Below, in pieces: positions 32,296-40,748 of a DNA stretch of 64,000 nt. The notes under the pieces are model-generated. The model did no database searches. It saw only the letters and a list, made by a program, of their open reading frames with translations, and had not been told where the DNA came from. The position numbers and the translations under genes were made by a program. Source of the stretch: Pseudomonadota bacterium (GTDB lineage Bacteria > Pseudomonadota > Alphaproteobacteria > Rhizobiales > Devosiaceae); the NCBI GenBank assembly GCA_023388175.1, contig JAEWGT010000009.1:310001-374000 (forward strand). The letters are read 5' to 3'. Position 1 is the stretch's first letter. Each line of letters opens with the position of its first letter.

Positions 32296-33285
32296 GTGTC
32301 TACTCAACGTGAAGTCGCCCGGCGGGCCAAAACCTCGCTCAAGACGGTGTCGCGGGTCATCAATCGCGATCCGCTGGTCAATGCCGAGACGCGTGCGCGC
32401 ATAGAAGCCATCATTGCCGAGATCGGCTACGAGCCATCGCAGGCGGCGCGGATGATGCGCTCGCAACGCTCCAACGTCATCGGTTTCCTTGCAGATGGCG
32501 TGGCCACCTCCAGTTCCTCCATCGACCTGGTCCGCGGTGCCCAGGACGTAGCCTGGGAGCGCGGCAAGCAGATGATGCTGTTTAACATAGAGCGCGGCAC
32601 CCCAAGCGCCGCTAATGCAGATAGCCAACTCACGGCCTTTCGCGCCGAGGCAATCATCTACGCCGCCGTGTTCCACCAGGAAGTCGACATTCCCGATACT
32701 GGTGTCCCGCATGTTCTGCTCAACTGCTTCGACAAGAAGCATCGCCATACGGCCATCGTCCCCGACGACTATCAACTGTCCTTCGACCTCACGCGCATTA
32801 TCTTTGAGCGCGGCTACAGGCGGCCGGTCTTTCTCAATCTCAATTCCGACATTGTCGCCAGCCACCTGCGCGCCAGGGGATTTGTCGATGCCGCAGCGGC
32901 CTTGGGCCACGACGTGAGCAGCGCCATCTACACTGCCGTCGTCTCGCGCGCGGGCACCACTCCGCGCCTGGCCACACACGACATCCTGCCGCCACTTTTC
33001 GCCGGCGAGGACAGGCCCGACCTGGTACTGTGTGGTCAGGACACCATGGCCATGAATGTCTATTTCGAACTCGCTGAACTGGGTCTCAAGGTCGGACGCG
33101 ACATTGCCGTGGCCAGTTTCGACAATTTGGAGCCCATCGTCAGCCTGCTGAAGCCTGGCCTGTCGACCATGGAACTGCCCTATTACGAAATGGGCCGGAC
33201 TGCGATGATGCTTGCCATCGACGGTGACGACGAGCGCCAAGTGCTTCGCCTCAAAGGCAAATTCATCGAACGCCAGTCGCTCTAG
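32296..33285 (+). CDS. LacI-family regulator of the fructan operon
   Basis: This is a 329-residue LacI/GalR regulator from a GTG start. The helix-turn-helix is at the very N-terminus (REVARRAKTSLKTVSRVINR), followed by the hinge region EIGYEPSQAARMM and the effector domain with VIGFLADGVATSSSS and LVLCGQDTMAMNVYFEL. A very long dyad lies 31 bases past its stop and before the binding-protein gene; this is its likely operator. The effector is probably a fructose-containing sugar, judged from the GH32 genes downstream. Confidence 0.92.
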   Translation: MSTQREVARRAKTSLKTVSRVINRDPLVNAETRARIEAIIAEIGYEPSQAARMMRSQRSNVIGFLADGVATSSSSIDLVRGAQDVAWERGKQMMLFNIERGTPSAANADSQLTAFRAEAIIYAAVFHQEVDIPDTGVPHVLLNCFDKKHRHTAIVPDDYQLSFDLTRIIFERGYRRPVFLNLNSDIVASHLRARGFVDAAAALGHDVSSAIYTAVVSRAGTTPRLATHDILPPLFAGEDRPDLVLCGQDTMAMNVYFELAELGLKVGRDIAVASFDNLEPIVSLLKPGLSTMELPYYEMGRTAMMLAIDGDDERQVLRLKGKFIERQSL

Positions 33286-33316
33286 CACACAATTTTGCAC
33301 ACCTGCCATGCGCTAT

Positions 33317-33361
33317 TGACAACGTGAGACAATTTGCAATAGCAATTGTCTCACGTTGTCA
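33317..33361. promoter_or_regulatory. 45-bp dyad, putative LacI operator/promoter of the fructan operon
   Basis: TGACAACGTGAGACAATT (33317-33334) is perfectly inverted as AATTGTCTCACGTTGTCA (33344-33361), with nine bases between. TTGACA at 33316-33321 resembles a -35 box, so the left arm may overlap the promoter. The site is 36 bases upstream of the binding-protein start. The arms are much longer than a normal LacI operator. Confidence 0.75.
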
Positions 33362-33396
33362 TAGCGCGATAACGTCGCTTTTGGAGGAGATTATCG

Positions 33397-34674
33397 ATGA
33401 AGCATGCCCTCTACGCAGGTGTGGCGTTGGCCGCCTGTGCCATGTCCTCGCACGCCCTCGCCGGCCAGCTCACCGCCTGGGTGATCGACGGCGATAGCGA
33501 GAAGCCCTATTTCACCCAGCTCGAAGAGAGCTTCAACGCCAAGTATGGCGCTGAGGGCATCACGCTCGATGTCGTGCCGATCCCGAGCTACAACGAAGCC
33601 ATTCAGGCCGCGACACTGTCCGGCGGTCTGCCCGACGTGATCATGCTCGACGGCCCAAATATGGCGTCGGTGGCCTGGGCCGGCACCATCCAGCCGATCG
33701 GCGACCTGCTCGATCCCGAAATTATCGCCGACCTGCTCCCCGCCATCAAGGCGCAGGGCACTTATGGTCCGGAAGAAGAGTTCTACTTCGTCAGCCCCTA
33801 TGATTCCGGCACCATTCTCTGGGGCAACAAGGCGCTGCTCGAACAGGCTGGCGTGCGCATACCGACCACGGTCGAAGATGCCTGGACCCGTGACGAATTC
33901 GCCGATGCCCTGGCCAAGCTCAAGGCACTGCCGGGCGTCGAATGGCCGCTCGACGTCAAGATGAACTATGGCGCTGGCGAGTGGATGACCTACGGCTTCT
34001 CACCCTTCGCCCAGTCCAATGGTAGCGATATTATCGACCGCACCACCTGGCTGGCCGATGGTACTATCAACTCCGAAGCCAATATCGATACGCTGACCAC
34101 GCTTCAGAACTGGAACAAGGCTGGCTACATCGTTCCGGCCAGCGCCGGCGACAACAAGTTCTATGGCGAAAAGACTGCGGCCCTGTCCTGGGTCGGCAAC
34201 TGGATGTGGCCGGCCCATCGGGAAGGCCTGGGTGAGGATCTCGTCCTGATCCCGCCACCGGCATTCGGCGCCATGGGTCCGATTTCGGCCAATGGCGGCT
34301 GGGGCTGGGCAGTTCCCGCGTCATCGACAAATCTCGAAGACATCAAGGTGTTCCTCAACTACGCCATGTCCAGCGAGCAGGTCGCCGAATATGCCGACAC
34401 GACTGGCTATGTCCCCTCTCGCGCCTCGGCCATTCCGTTGTCGGAAACGTATGGCGAGGGCGGCGCTGGCGAAATCTTTGCCAAGCTGGCCGAATGTTGC
34501 GCTGTCGTGCGTCCGGTACACCCGGCCTATCCGGTGATCACCAATGCCTGGGCGACCGCGGTGGTCAACGTGCTGTCCGGTGATGTCGATGTGAAGGCCG
34601 AGCTCGATCGCGCTGCCCAGACCATCGACCAGGACATTGCCGATAGCGACGGCTATCCGCCTTTCGGGCAGTAG
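33397..34674 (+). CDS. ABC transporter substrate-binding protein, carbohydrate family 1 (fructan/sucrose)
   Basis: This 425-residue protein has a signal peptide MKHALYAGVALAACAMSSHA cut after ALAG. The mature part has the family 1 pattern LSGGLPDVIMLDGPN, YDSGTILWGNKALLEQAGV and WAVPASSTNLEDIKVFLNYA. The start has GGAGGAG about ten bases upstream. It is the first gene of an operon that continues with two permeases, two GH32-type enzymes and an ATPase, so its ligand is most likely a fructo-oligosaccharide or sucrose. Confidence 0.93.
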   Translation: MKHALYAGVALAACAMSSHALAGQLTAWVIDGDSEKPYFTQLEESFNAKYGAEGITLDVVPIPSYNEAIQAATLSGGLPDVIMLDGPNMASVAWAGTIQPIGDLLDPEIIADLLPAIKAQGTYGPEEEFYFVSPYDSGTILWGNKALLEQAGVRIPTTVEDAWTRDEFADALAKLKALPGVEWPLDVKMNYGAGEWMTYGFSPFAQSNGSDIIDRTTWLADGTINSEANIDTLTTLQNWNKAGYIVPASAGDNKFYGEKTAALSWVGNWMWPAHREGLGEDLVLIPPPAFGAMGPISANGGWGWAVPASSTNLEDIKVFLNYAMSSEQVAEYADTTGYVPSRASAIPLSETYGEGGAGEIFAKLAECCAVVRPVHPAYPVITNAWATAVVNVLSGDVDVKAELDRAAQTIDQDIADSDGYPPFGQ

Positions 34675-34682
34675 TCGCATCG

Positions 34683-34709
34683 CGGGCGCGCTTCCTCACG
34701 GCGCGCCCG
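34683..34709 (+). other. Stem-loop between binding-protein and permease genes
   Basis: CGGGCGCGC (34683-34691) pairs with GCGCGCCCG (34701-34709) around a nine-base loop, followed by TATTCTTTT. The interrupted T-run suggests a leaky terminator that lowers permease expression relative to the binding protein. Confidence 0.7.
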
Positions 34710-34749
34710 TATTCTTTTCAGGGGCCGAACCGAGGCCGGAGGATTTCCC

Positions 34750-35637
34750 ATGCGTATCAGGACCAAGGGGCAGGGGCAGGAGCTGGCCATGCTGCTGCCG
34801 GCGCTGATCTTCATCACTGCCCTTATCGTTGTACCCTTCCTGCTCTCGATCTGGTTCTCCTTTACCGACCAGCGCCTGGTGCCGCGCCCGATCCCCACCA
34901 AGTTCATCGGCACGACCAATTACGAACGCATGTTCGTCGATCCCCTGTTCTGGCAGGCGATCTGGAACACTGTCCTGTTCGCGCTGATCGTGACACCGGT
35001 ACAGCTGGCTATGTCGCTGGGCGCAGCGCTGGTCCTCAATTCCGCTATCCCCTTCCGCGGCTTCTTCCGCTCGGTCGCCATCTTGCCGCTGCTTTTGCCG
35101 ATGACGGTTATCGTCTCGATCTGGGCGGTGCTGTTCCGCATTCCCTCCGGTCCGTTCAATGCGGTCTATCAGTGGTTCGCCGGTCAGGGCGCCTATGTCG
35201 ATTTCCTGGGCAATCCCTCAACGGCCATGCTCTCGGTCGTGGCGCTCTCTGCCTGGGCCACTTTCCCCTATCAGATGCTGATCTATCTGGCGGGTCTGCA
35301 GGATATTCCCCAGGACCTTTACGAGGCCGCCAAGCTCGACGGCGCCAAAAGCTGGCAGCGTTTCCGCTATGTCACCTGGCCTGGGCTGCGCAACGTCAAC
35401 ATCTTCCTGATCATCATCACCACGGTGGGTGCGCTGAAGCTCTTCACCCAGGTGGATATCCTCACCAAGGGCGGGCCCAACGGGGCGACGACGACGATCA
35501 TTCACTACCTTTTCAAGCAGGGCTACGCGACCCAGAAGGTCGGCTACGCCTCGGCCGTCGCCGTGTTCTTCTTCCTTGCTGTCACCGCCATCGCGCTGTT
35601 GCAGCGCCGGTTCCTCAAGAATGAGGGAGAAGCCTGA
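34750..35637 (+). CDS. ABC transporter permease, carbohydrate type (MalF-like)
   Basis: This 295-residue protein has six membrane segments and the ATPase-contact loop DLYEAAKLDGAKSWQRFRYV. The start has GGAGG seven bases upstream. The stop overlaps the next permease start as TGATG. Confidence 0.94.
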   Translation: MRIRTKGQGQELAMLLPALIFITALIVVPFLLSIWFSFTDQRLVPRPIPTKFIGTTNYERMFVDPLFWQAIWNTVLFALIVTPVQLAMSLGAALVLNSAIPFRGFFRSVAILPLLLPMTVIVSIWAVLFRIPSGPFNAVYQWFAGQGAYVDFLGNPSTAMLSVVALSAWATFPYQMLIYLAGLQDIPQDLYEAAKLDGAKSWQRFRYVTWPGLRNVNIFLIIITTVGALKLFTQVDILTKGGPNGATTTIIHYLFKQGYATQKVGYASAVAVFFFLAVTAIALLQRRFLKNEGEA

Positions 35638-36476
35638 TGCGTATTCCGCGCGACGCCATCCTGCCGTCTCTGTTCGCGCTGGTTCTGGCGCTGGGCGTGC
35701 TTCTGCCGCTCTTGATGATGGTCACCATCAGCCTCAATCCCAACGAGCAGGACATCATGGTGTCCATGGGGTCCATCCGTTCTTTCATTCCGCACGTTTT
35801 CAGCTTCCAGAATTATGTCGAAGTCTGGACCGACCCGGTTCATCCCTTCGGCCGCTATCTGGCCAATACGGCGCTGATCACCTTCTCTACGCTGATCCTC
35901 TCGATCCTCTTTAATTCCATGGCCGCCTTCGTGCTGGCGCAAGGCACGCTGCCCATCCGCAAGCCGGTGATGATCCTGATCCTGGCGACGCTCGCCGTGC
36001 CGGGCGAAAGCCTGGTCCTGCCGCAATTGATGATGGCTGGCTGGCTTGGGCAGGTCGACAGCTATCAGGTGCAGATCGTGCCCGGCGTCGCCAATGCCAT
36101 GTCGATCTTCCTGTTCTACCAGTTCTTCTCGCGGCTACCGAAGGAGTTGATCGAGGCGGCACGGATTGATGGCTTCTCGTTCTTCCAGATCTACCGGCAT
36201 GTCGCCATGCCGCTCTCCAAGCCCGTCATCTCGGCCATTGCCGTGCTGCAGTTTCTCGAAATCTGGAATGCCTATCTCTGGCCGGTCATGGTCACGCGCG
36301 GTCCCGAATATCGGCCCCTGTCGGTCGCCATGTCCGCCTATTTCGGCACCAACCAGGCCGCCTGGGGGAATATCATGGCCTTTGCCGTGTCCATGGCCAT
36401 CCCCGTCATCCTCTTCTTTCTCATTCTCCAGCGCCAGTTCATCGCCTCGGTGATGTCCTCTGGCGTCAAGGGCTAG
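35637..36476 (+). CDS. ABC transporter permease, carbohydrate type (MalG-like)
   Basis: This 279-residue protein has six membrane segments and the contact loop ELIEAARIDGFSFFQIYRHV. It is translationally coupled to the partner permease by a one-base overlap and sits three bases before the GH32 gene. The C-terminus ends in FIASVMSSGVKG, as in other MalG-like proteins. Confidence 0.94.
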   Translation: MRIPRDAILPSLFALVLALGVLLPLLMMVTISLNPNEQDIMVSMGSIRSFIPHVFSFQNYVEVWTDPVHPFGRYLANTALITFSTLILSILFNSMAAFVLAQGTLPIRKPVMILILATLAVPGESLVLPQLMMAGWLGQVDSYQVQIVPGVANAMSIFLFYQFFSRLPKELIEAARIDGFSFFQIYRHVAMPLSKPVISAIAVLQFLEIWNAYLWPVMVTRGPEYRPLSVAMSAYFGTNQAAWGNIMAFAVSMAIPVILFFLILQRQFIASVMSSGVKG

Positions 36477-36479
36477 GCC

Positions 36480-37805
36480 ATGACCGAAAAATTCCGTCCC
36501 AACTTGCATTTTTCCCCGGGCGCGGGCTGGATGAACGATCCCAATGGCATGATCCGCAAGGACGGTGTTTGGCACCTGTTCTACCAGCACGACCCGCACA
36601 GCACCGTGCATGGTCCGATGCATTGGGGGCATGCCACCAGCATGGATCTCGTGCATTGGGACGAGCAGCCCATCGCGCTCTATCCCACCGATCTCGGGAC
36701 TTGCTTTTCCGGCAGCGCCATCGACACCGATGATGGGGTAAAACTCTTCTACACCGCGCATAGCCGCACCGATGCGGGCGAGGATTATCAAGTCCAGTGC
36801 CTCGTCCACGCCGACGCCGATGTCAGCGCCTTCGAAGGCGATGCAGCCAACCCCATTGTCCCCAATCCTGGCCTCACCGCCTTCCGCGACCCCAAGGTCA
36901 TCTGGCACGCCGCCAGCGGCAAATGGGTGATGCTGGTCACCGAAGGCCAATCCATCGGCTTTTATGGCTCGGTTGATCTCAAGAACTGGACCCATCTCTC
37001 CAGCTTTGGTGAAAGCCATGGCCGCCATAGCGAAGGCCCCTGGGAATGCCCCGACATGGTGCCGCTCTCCGCGCCCGATGGCAGTACCGTGTGGGTGCTG
37101 ATCGTCGGCCTCAATCCTGGCGGCTATGGCCCGGGCTCCGGCACGCAATATTTCCTCGGCCAGTTCGACGGCACGCGTTTCACCAATGCCAATGCGCCTG
37201 AAACAGAGCTCTGGCTCGACTATGGCCGCGACTATTACGCCGCCCAGACCTTTTTCGAGGGCGGCGGCACCGACTCCCCAACCGCCATCGCCTGGGCCAG
37301 CAACTGGCTCTACGCCAGACAAACCCGCACCACTGCCTTTCGCGGGGTCATGTCTCTGCCGCGGGAACTGCGTCTGGTCGAGACAGCAGATGGTCTGCGC
37401 GTCGCGTGCCGGGTGCCGATCATGGCGGAAGCGGGTATCGCGGAGGCCGGACTGCCGGGCACCAGCCGCACCGACCTCATGGCTGACCTCGAAATCGGCG
37501 AGGACCTGGTGATCACCCTGTTCGGCGAGCGCGAGCCGAGCTTTATCGTTCGCCGTACCAGCGTCGGCCGAGGCTCCATCCGCACCATCCGCCGCGCGCT
37601 CGACGGGCTCGACCATTTCGCTCATGACTACACGGTGGATCTGCCCTGGCCCAAAAACGGCGTGCTGGATCTTACGGTTTATTTGGATCGCGGGCTGGTG
37701 GAGCTCAGTGCCGCCGATGGCCTGGTATGGATCACCAACCTGTTTTTCCCTGCCGATCCGGAAGCGTCGCCCACTGTGCATTTGCTGGAGCGGGCCAATG
37801 CGTAG
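36480..37805 (+). CDS. Cytosolic GH32 beta-fructosidase (sucrose/fructan hydrolase)
   Basis: This is a 441-residue glycoside hydrolase family 32 enzyme. The nucleophile Asp lies in GWMNDPNGM near residue 18, the transition-state stabiliser in AFRDPKV, and the acid/base Glu in WECPDMV. A C-terminal beta-sandwich follows. There is no signal peptide, so it acts on imported sugar in the cytoplasm, releasing fructose from sucrose or short fructans. It is in the ABC importer operon and overlaps the next GH32-like gene by eight bases. Confidence 0.95.
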   Translation: MTEKFRPNLHFSPGAGWMNDPNGMIRKDGVWHLFYQHDPHSTVHGPMHWGHATSMDLVHWDEQPIALYPTDLGTCFSGSAIDTDDGVKLFYTAHSRTDAGEDYQVQCLVHADADVSAFEGDAANPIVPNPGLTAFRDPKVIWHAASGKWVMLVTEGQSIGFYGSVDLKNWTHLSSFGESHGRHSEGPWECPDMVPLSAPDGSTVWVLIVGLNPGGYGPGSGTQYFLGQFDGTRFTNANAPETELWLDYGRDYYAAQTFFEGGGTDSPTAIAWASNWLYARQTRTTAFRGVMSLPRELRLVETADGLRVACRVPIMAEAGIAEAGLPGTSRTDLMADLEIGEDLVITLFGEREPSFIVRRTSVGRGSIRTIRRALDGLDHFAHDYTVDLPWPKNGVLDLTVYLDRGLVELSAADGLVWITNLFFPADPEASPTVHLLERANA

Positions 37806-39177
37806 CGTTCTGGCCGCATTGCTCTTGAGCGCTTGCACTTCCGCTCATGCGGCGCCGCTCTATTTCGCCGGCGAGGTCGCAGGCGTCGGCGACCCCAATC
37901 CCTTCTATGAAGACGGCACCTATTCGGTGTTTTACCTGCAGAACCAGGGCCGCCATCCCTGGTTCATGTCCCAGACGTCCGATCTCACCGACTGGTCAAA
38001 ACCCGTCGAAGCCGTCCCGGTGGGCGAAGCCGGCACGCCTGACTATTGGACCGGCAGCGGCAGTGTCATTGCCGACCCCGAGGGCGGCTATCGCCTGTAT
38101 TACACCGGCCATGATCCCGAGGGCCGGCCGAAGGAAGTGACCATGGAGGCCCGAGCCGAAAGGCTGACGGGTCCCTGGACGAAAATTCCTGACACCACCT
38201 TTGCCGGCCTTCCTACCTATGACGAATGGGATTTTCGCGACCCCTTCGTGTTCTGGAACGAGGATGCTGACGCCTGGTGGATGCTGCTGACAACGCGGCA
38301 TGGAGGCAAGGCCGCCATCGGCCTCTACACCTCACCCGATCTGGGTGGCTGGACTGCTGCGACCCCTCTCTATGCTGAAGAGTCTCCGCTCAACCTCGAA
38401 GTCCCCGACCTCTTCAGCGAGGACGATGACTGGTTCCTGATATATTCAGATCAGCGCGATAATTCCCGTCAGGTCCGCTATCTCACTGCCGAAACGAGTG
38501 CCGGGCCCTATGCCTATGGCCCCTATGACGCCCTCGATGGTCGCGGTTTCTACGCAGGCAAATCCGCTGGCACCGGCGACGAGCGCCTGCTGTTCGGCTG
38601 GGTCGCGCACAAGAATCTGCGCAAGGACGCGATGAACCTCGTCTGGGGCGGCGATCTCATCATGCACGCGCTCAAGCGCAGCGATGATGGCGCCCTAGCG
38701 GTCAGCCTGCCAGAAGGCCTTGCCAACCAGTTCGACACCGCGCGCGCTGATCTCTCGCCGGAAAACCTCGATATCGGGGCGCCGGACACCGCATTGCGGG
38801 CCCGCGCCGAGCTTTCGGTCGAACCCGGTACCCGCTTCGGCGTCAGTTTCACCGCCGCCAATTCGGGCCGCCTCAGCACGCTCGAAATCGACACCGCCGC
38901 GGGCGAGGCGGCGTTTCTCTATAACGACGATACCAATGGCGCGCCGCGCGTCGCCTTCCCGCCCAGCGCCGATGGCAGCTATACGCTCGACCTCGTCATC
39001 GATCCCGAACTGGGCCTGGGTGTCCTTTATATCGACGATTTCCGTGCCCTGAGCTTCCGCTACTACCGCGTGGGCGCCACCACTGTTTCGCTGTTCGCCG
39101 ATGAGGGCTTTGCTGCCCTTGATGGCACCGTATCCGTCCGCAGCACCGATGAGACCCAGGAGAAGCCAAATGGCTGA
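37798..39177 (+). CDS. Exported GH32-like beta-fructosidase (possible lipoprotein)
   Basis: This 459-residue protein has an N-terminal export signal MRSVLAALLLSACTSAHA. LSAC fits a lipobox, but AHA followed by APLYF also fits signal peptidase I, so it is either a lipoprotein or a soluble periplasmic/secreted enzyme. Catalytic landmarks of the beta-fructosidase clan can be placed: Asp in GVGDPNPFYEDG, Asp in WDFRDPFVFW, and Glu in LNLEVPDLF, which replaces the usual ECPD. A C-terminal beta-sandwich of about 170 residues follows. It probably trims fructan outside the cytoplasm so the products can be imported. The ATG overlaps the first GH32 gene. Confidence 0.88.
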   Translation: MRSVLAALLLSACTSAHAAPLYFAGEVAGVGDPNPFYEDGTYSVFYLQNQGRHPWFMSQTSDLTDWSKPVEAVPVGEAGTPDYWTGSGSVIADPEGGYRLYYTGHDPEGRPKEVTMEARAERLTGPWTKIPDTTFAGLPTYDEWDFRDPFVFWNEDADAWWMLLTTRHGGKAAIGLYTSPDLGGWTAATPLYAEESPLNLEVPDLFSEDDDWFLIYSDQRDNSRQVRYLTAETSAGPYAYGPYDALDGRGFYAGKSAGTGDERLLFGWVAHKNLRKDAMNLVWGGDLIMHALKRSDDGALAVSLPEGLANQFDTARADLSPENLDIGAPDTALRARAELSVEPGTRFGVSFTAANSGRLSTLEIDTAAGEAAFLYNDDTNGAPRVAFPPSADGSYTLDLVIDPELGLGVLYIDDFRALSFRYYRVGATTVSLFADEGFAALDGTVSVRSTDETQEKPNG

Positions 39178-40168
39178 TGTCGTCTTCACCGCCGTCCAGA
39201 AACGCTATGGCGCCGTCGAGATCATTCCCGGTCTCGATCTCGCCATACCCGATGGCTCCTTCACTGTGCTGGTCGGCCCCTCGGGCTGTGGCAAGTCCAC
39301 CCTGCTGCGCATGATTGCGGGCCTCGAAGAGGTCTCGGGCGGCTCCATCCATATCGGCGGTGACGACGTCACCACCCGCGATCCCTCCCAGCGCGGTATC
39401 GCCATGGTGTTCCAGTCCTATGCGCTCTATCCGCACATGAGTGTCGCCGATAATATCGGCTTCGGCCTCAAACTCTCGGGCATGCCCAAGACAGAGATCG
39501 CGGCCCGGGTAAAGGATGCGGCGGACACGCTGCAACTCACCCATCTGCTCGATCGCAAGCCCAAGCAACTGTCCGGTGGCCAGCGCCAGCGCGTCGCCAT
39601 TGGCCGTGCCATCGTGCGCAAGCCCAAGGTGTTCCTGTTCGATGAGCCGCTGTCCAATCTCGACGCAGCCTTGCGCGCCCAGATGCGTGTCGAACTGGCC
39701 GAACTCCATAGCCGCATCGGCGCCACCATGGTCTATGTCACCCATGATCAGGTCGAAGCCATGACCATGGCAGATCGTATCGTCGTGCTGAAGGATGGTC
39801 GGATAGAACAGGCGGGGGCGCCGATGGAGCTCTACCGCAAGCCGGCTACGCCCTTTGTCGCCGGTTTTATTGGTTCCCCCAGGATGAATTTCATCACCGG
39901 CCCGGAGGCAGAGAAACTGGGCGGCGACACAATCGGCATTCGGCCCGAGCACCTGCGTATCCTGGACGGCGCGCCATGGCCGGTCACCGTACGCCATGTC
40001 GAACACCTTGGCGGCGAGACGCTGATCTATGTCACGTCGGATGCTCTTGGGCCGCTTACGATCAAGACCGAGGGTGACACCAGCATAACCTCGGGACAGC
40101 AGGTCCGGGTCGGATATAACGCTGCCGATCTACACCGCTTCAAGGCCGGCGCGAGAGTCGAGCAGTGA
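39170..40168 (+). CDS. ABC transporter ATP-binding protein, UgpC/MalK type
   Basis: This is a 332-residue ATPase with Walker A GPSGCGKST, MVFQSYALYPHM, signature LSGGQRQR, Walker B FLFDEPLSNLDAA and YVTHDQVEAMT, plus a shortened C-terminal regulatory domain. The start at 39170 has AGGAG nine bases upstream and overlaps the upstream gene by eight bases. It completes the fructan importer and is the last gene of the operon. Confidence 0.95.
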   Translation: MADVVFTAVQKRYGAVEIIPGLDLAIPDGSFTVLVGPSGCGKSTLLRMIAGLEEVSGGSIHIGGDDVTTRDPSQRGIAMVFQSYALYPHMSVADNIGFGLKLSGMPKTEIAARVKDAADTLQLTHLLDRKPKQLSGGQRQRVAIGRAIVRKPKVFLFDEPLSNLDAALRAQMRVELAELHSRIGATMVYVTHDQVEAMTMADRIVVLKDGRIEQAGAPMELYRKPATPFVAGFIGSPRMNFITGPEAEKLGGDTIGIRPEHLRILDGAPWPVTVRHVEHLGGETLIYVTSDALGPLTIKTEGDTSITSGQQVRVGYNAADLHRFKAGARVEQ

Positions 40169-40196
40169 CGGCCATCGGATGCTATGCCGGCCGTCA
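40166..40196 (+). terminator. Weak stem-loop at the end of the fructan operon
   Basis: TGACGGCC (40166-40173), which includes the ATPase stop codon, pairs with GGCCGTCA (40189-40196). There is no T-run, so termination here is uncertain. The following 200 bases up to the RidA gene hold no convincing gene. Confidence 0.35.
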
Positions 40197-40394
40197 TACA
40201 GGACCAGTTGCGGTGGTGCGTTGCCTAAGCCTCTCGACACCACACACTGTCGTGCGGCCTAGCGCGTTTGGCAGCTTAGTCAAACAGACCAATCGATCTT
40301 TAGCAGCTGCTCTGAATGTGGCAGGCCGCACCGGTCCCGGCTCATCCAAGGTAAGCCGCAACCTGTCGCATGCATATTTCGGGCTGCAGACCGC

Positions 40395-40748
40395 CTATGG
40401 CAAGGCAGCCAGAACTTGGATTTCAACCTTGATGTCTGGTAGCGCCAAGCGTGCTTCCACCGTAGCGCGCGCCGGCGCATGACCGGACGGGACCCATGCG
40501 TCCCAAACTGCATTCATTTCGTTGAAGGTTGAAATGTCGCTTAGCCAGATGTTGACCTGAACCAGGTGTTCCTTGTTGGTGCCCGCATCGGCCAGCAATT
40601 CGTCAATGCGCTTGAGGATGTCTCCGGTCTGCTCGGCAACGCTGCGCTCTTCGCGCTTGGCGGCGGTCATCCCCGAAAGATGGACATTGCTGCCATTGAT
40701 GACGATGCCGCTCATGCGAGGGCCGACATGGATACGCTTGATAGTCAT
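40395..40748 (-). CDS. RidA-family enamine/imine deaminase
   Basis: This 117-residue protein has the RidA/YjgF/UK114 layout: VHLSGMTA near residue 25, DILKRIDELLADAGTNKEHL, and the C-terminal GHAPARATVEARLALPDIKV with the Arg that holds the carboxylate of 2-aminoacrylate-type substrates. RidA proteins hydrolyse reactive enamines made by PLP enzymes. The ATG overlaps the stop of the Dpp fusion gene (ATGA), so it belongs to the peptide-type importer operon. This suggests the imported compound passes through an imine or enamine. Confidence 0.93.
   Translation of the reverse strand: MTIKRIHVGPRMSGIVINGSNVHLSGMTAAKREERSVAEQTGDILKRIDELLADAGTNKEHLVQVNIWLSDISTFNEMNAVWDAWVPSGHAPARATVEARLALPDIKVEIQVLAALP

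Noticed and set aside
40165..40482. Open frame of 105 codons after the fructan operon
   Set aside because: It has no ribosome site or family resemblance and its end overlaps the RidA gene on the other strand.
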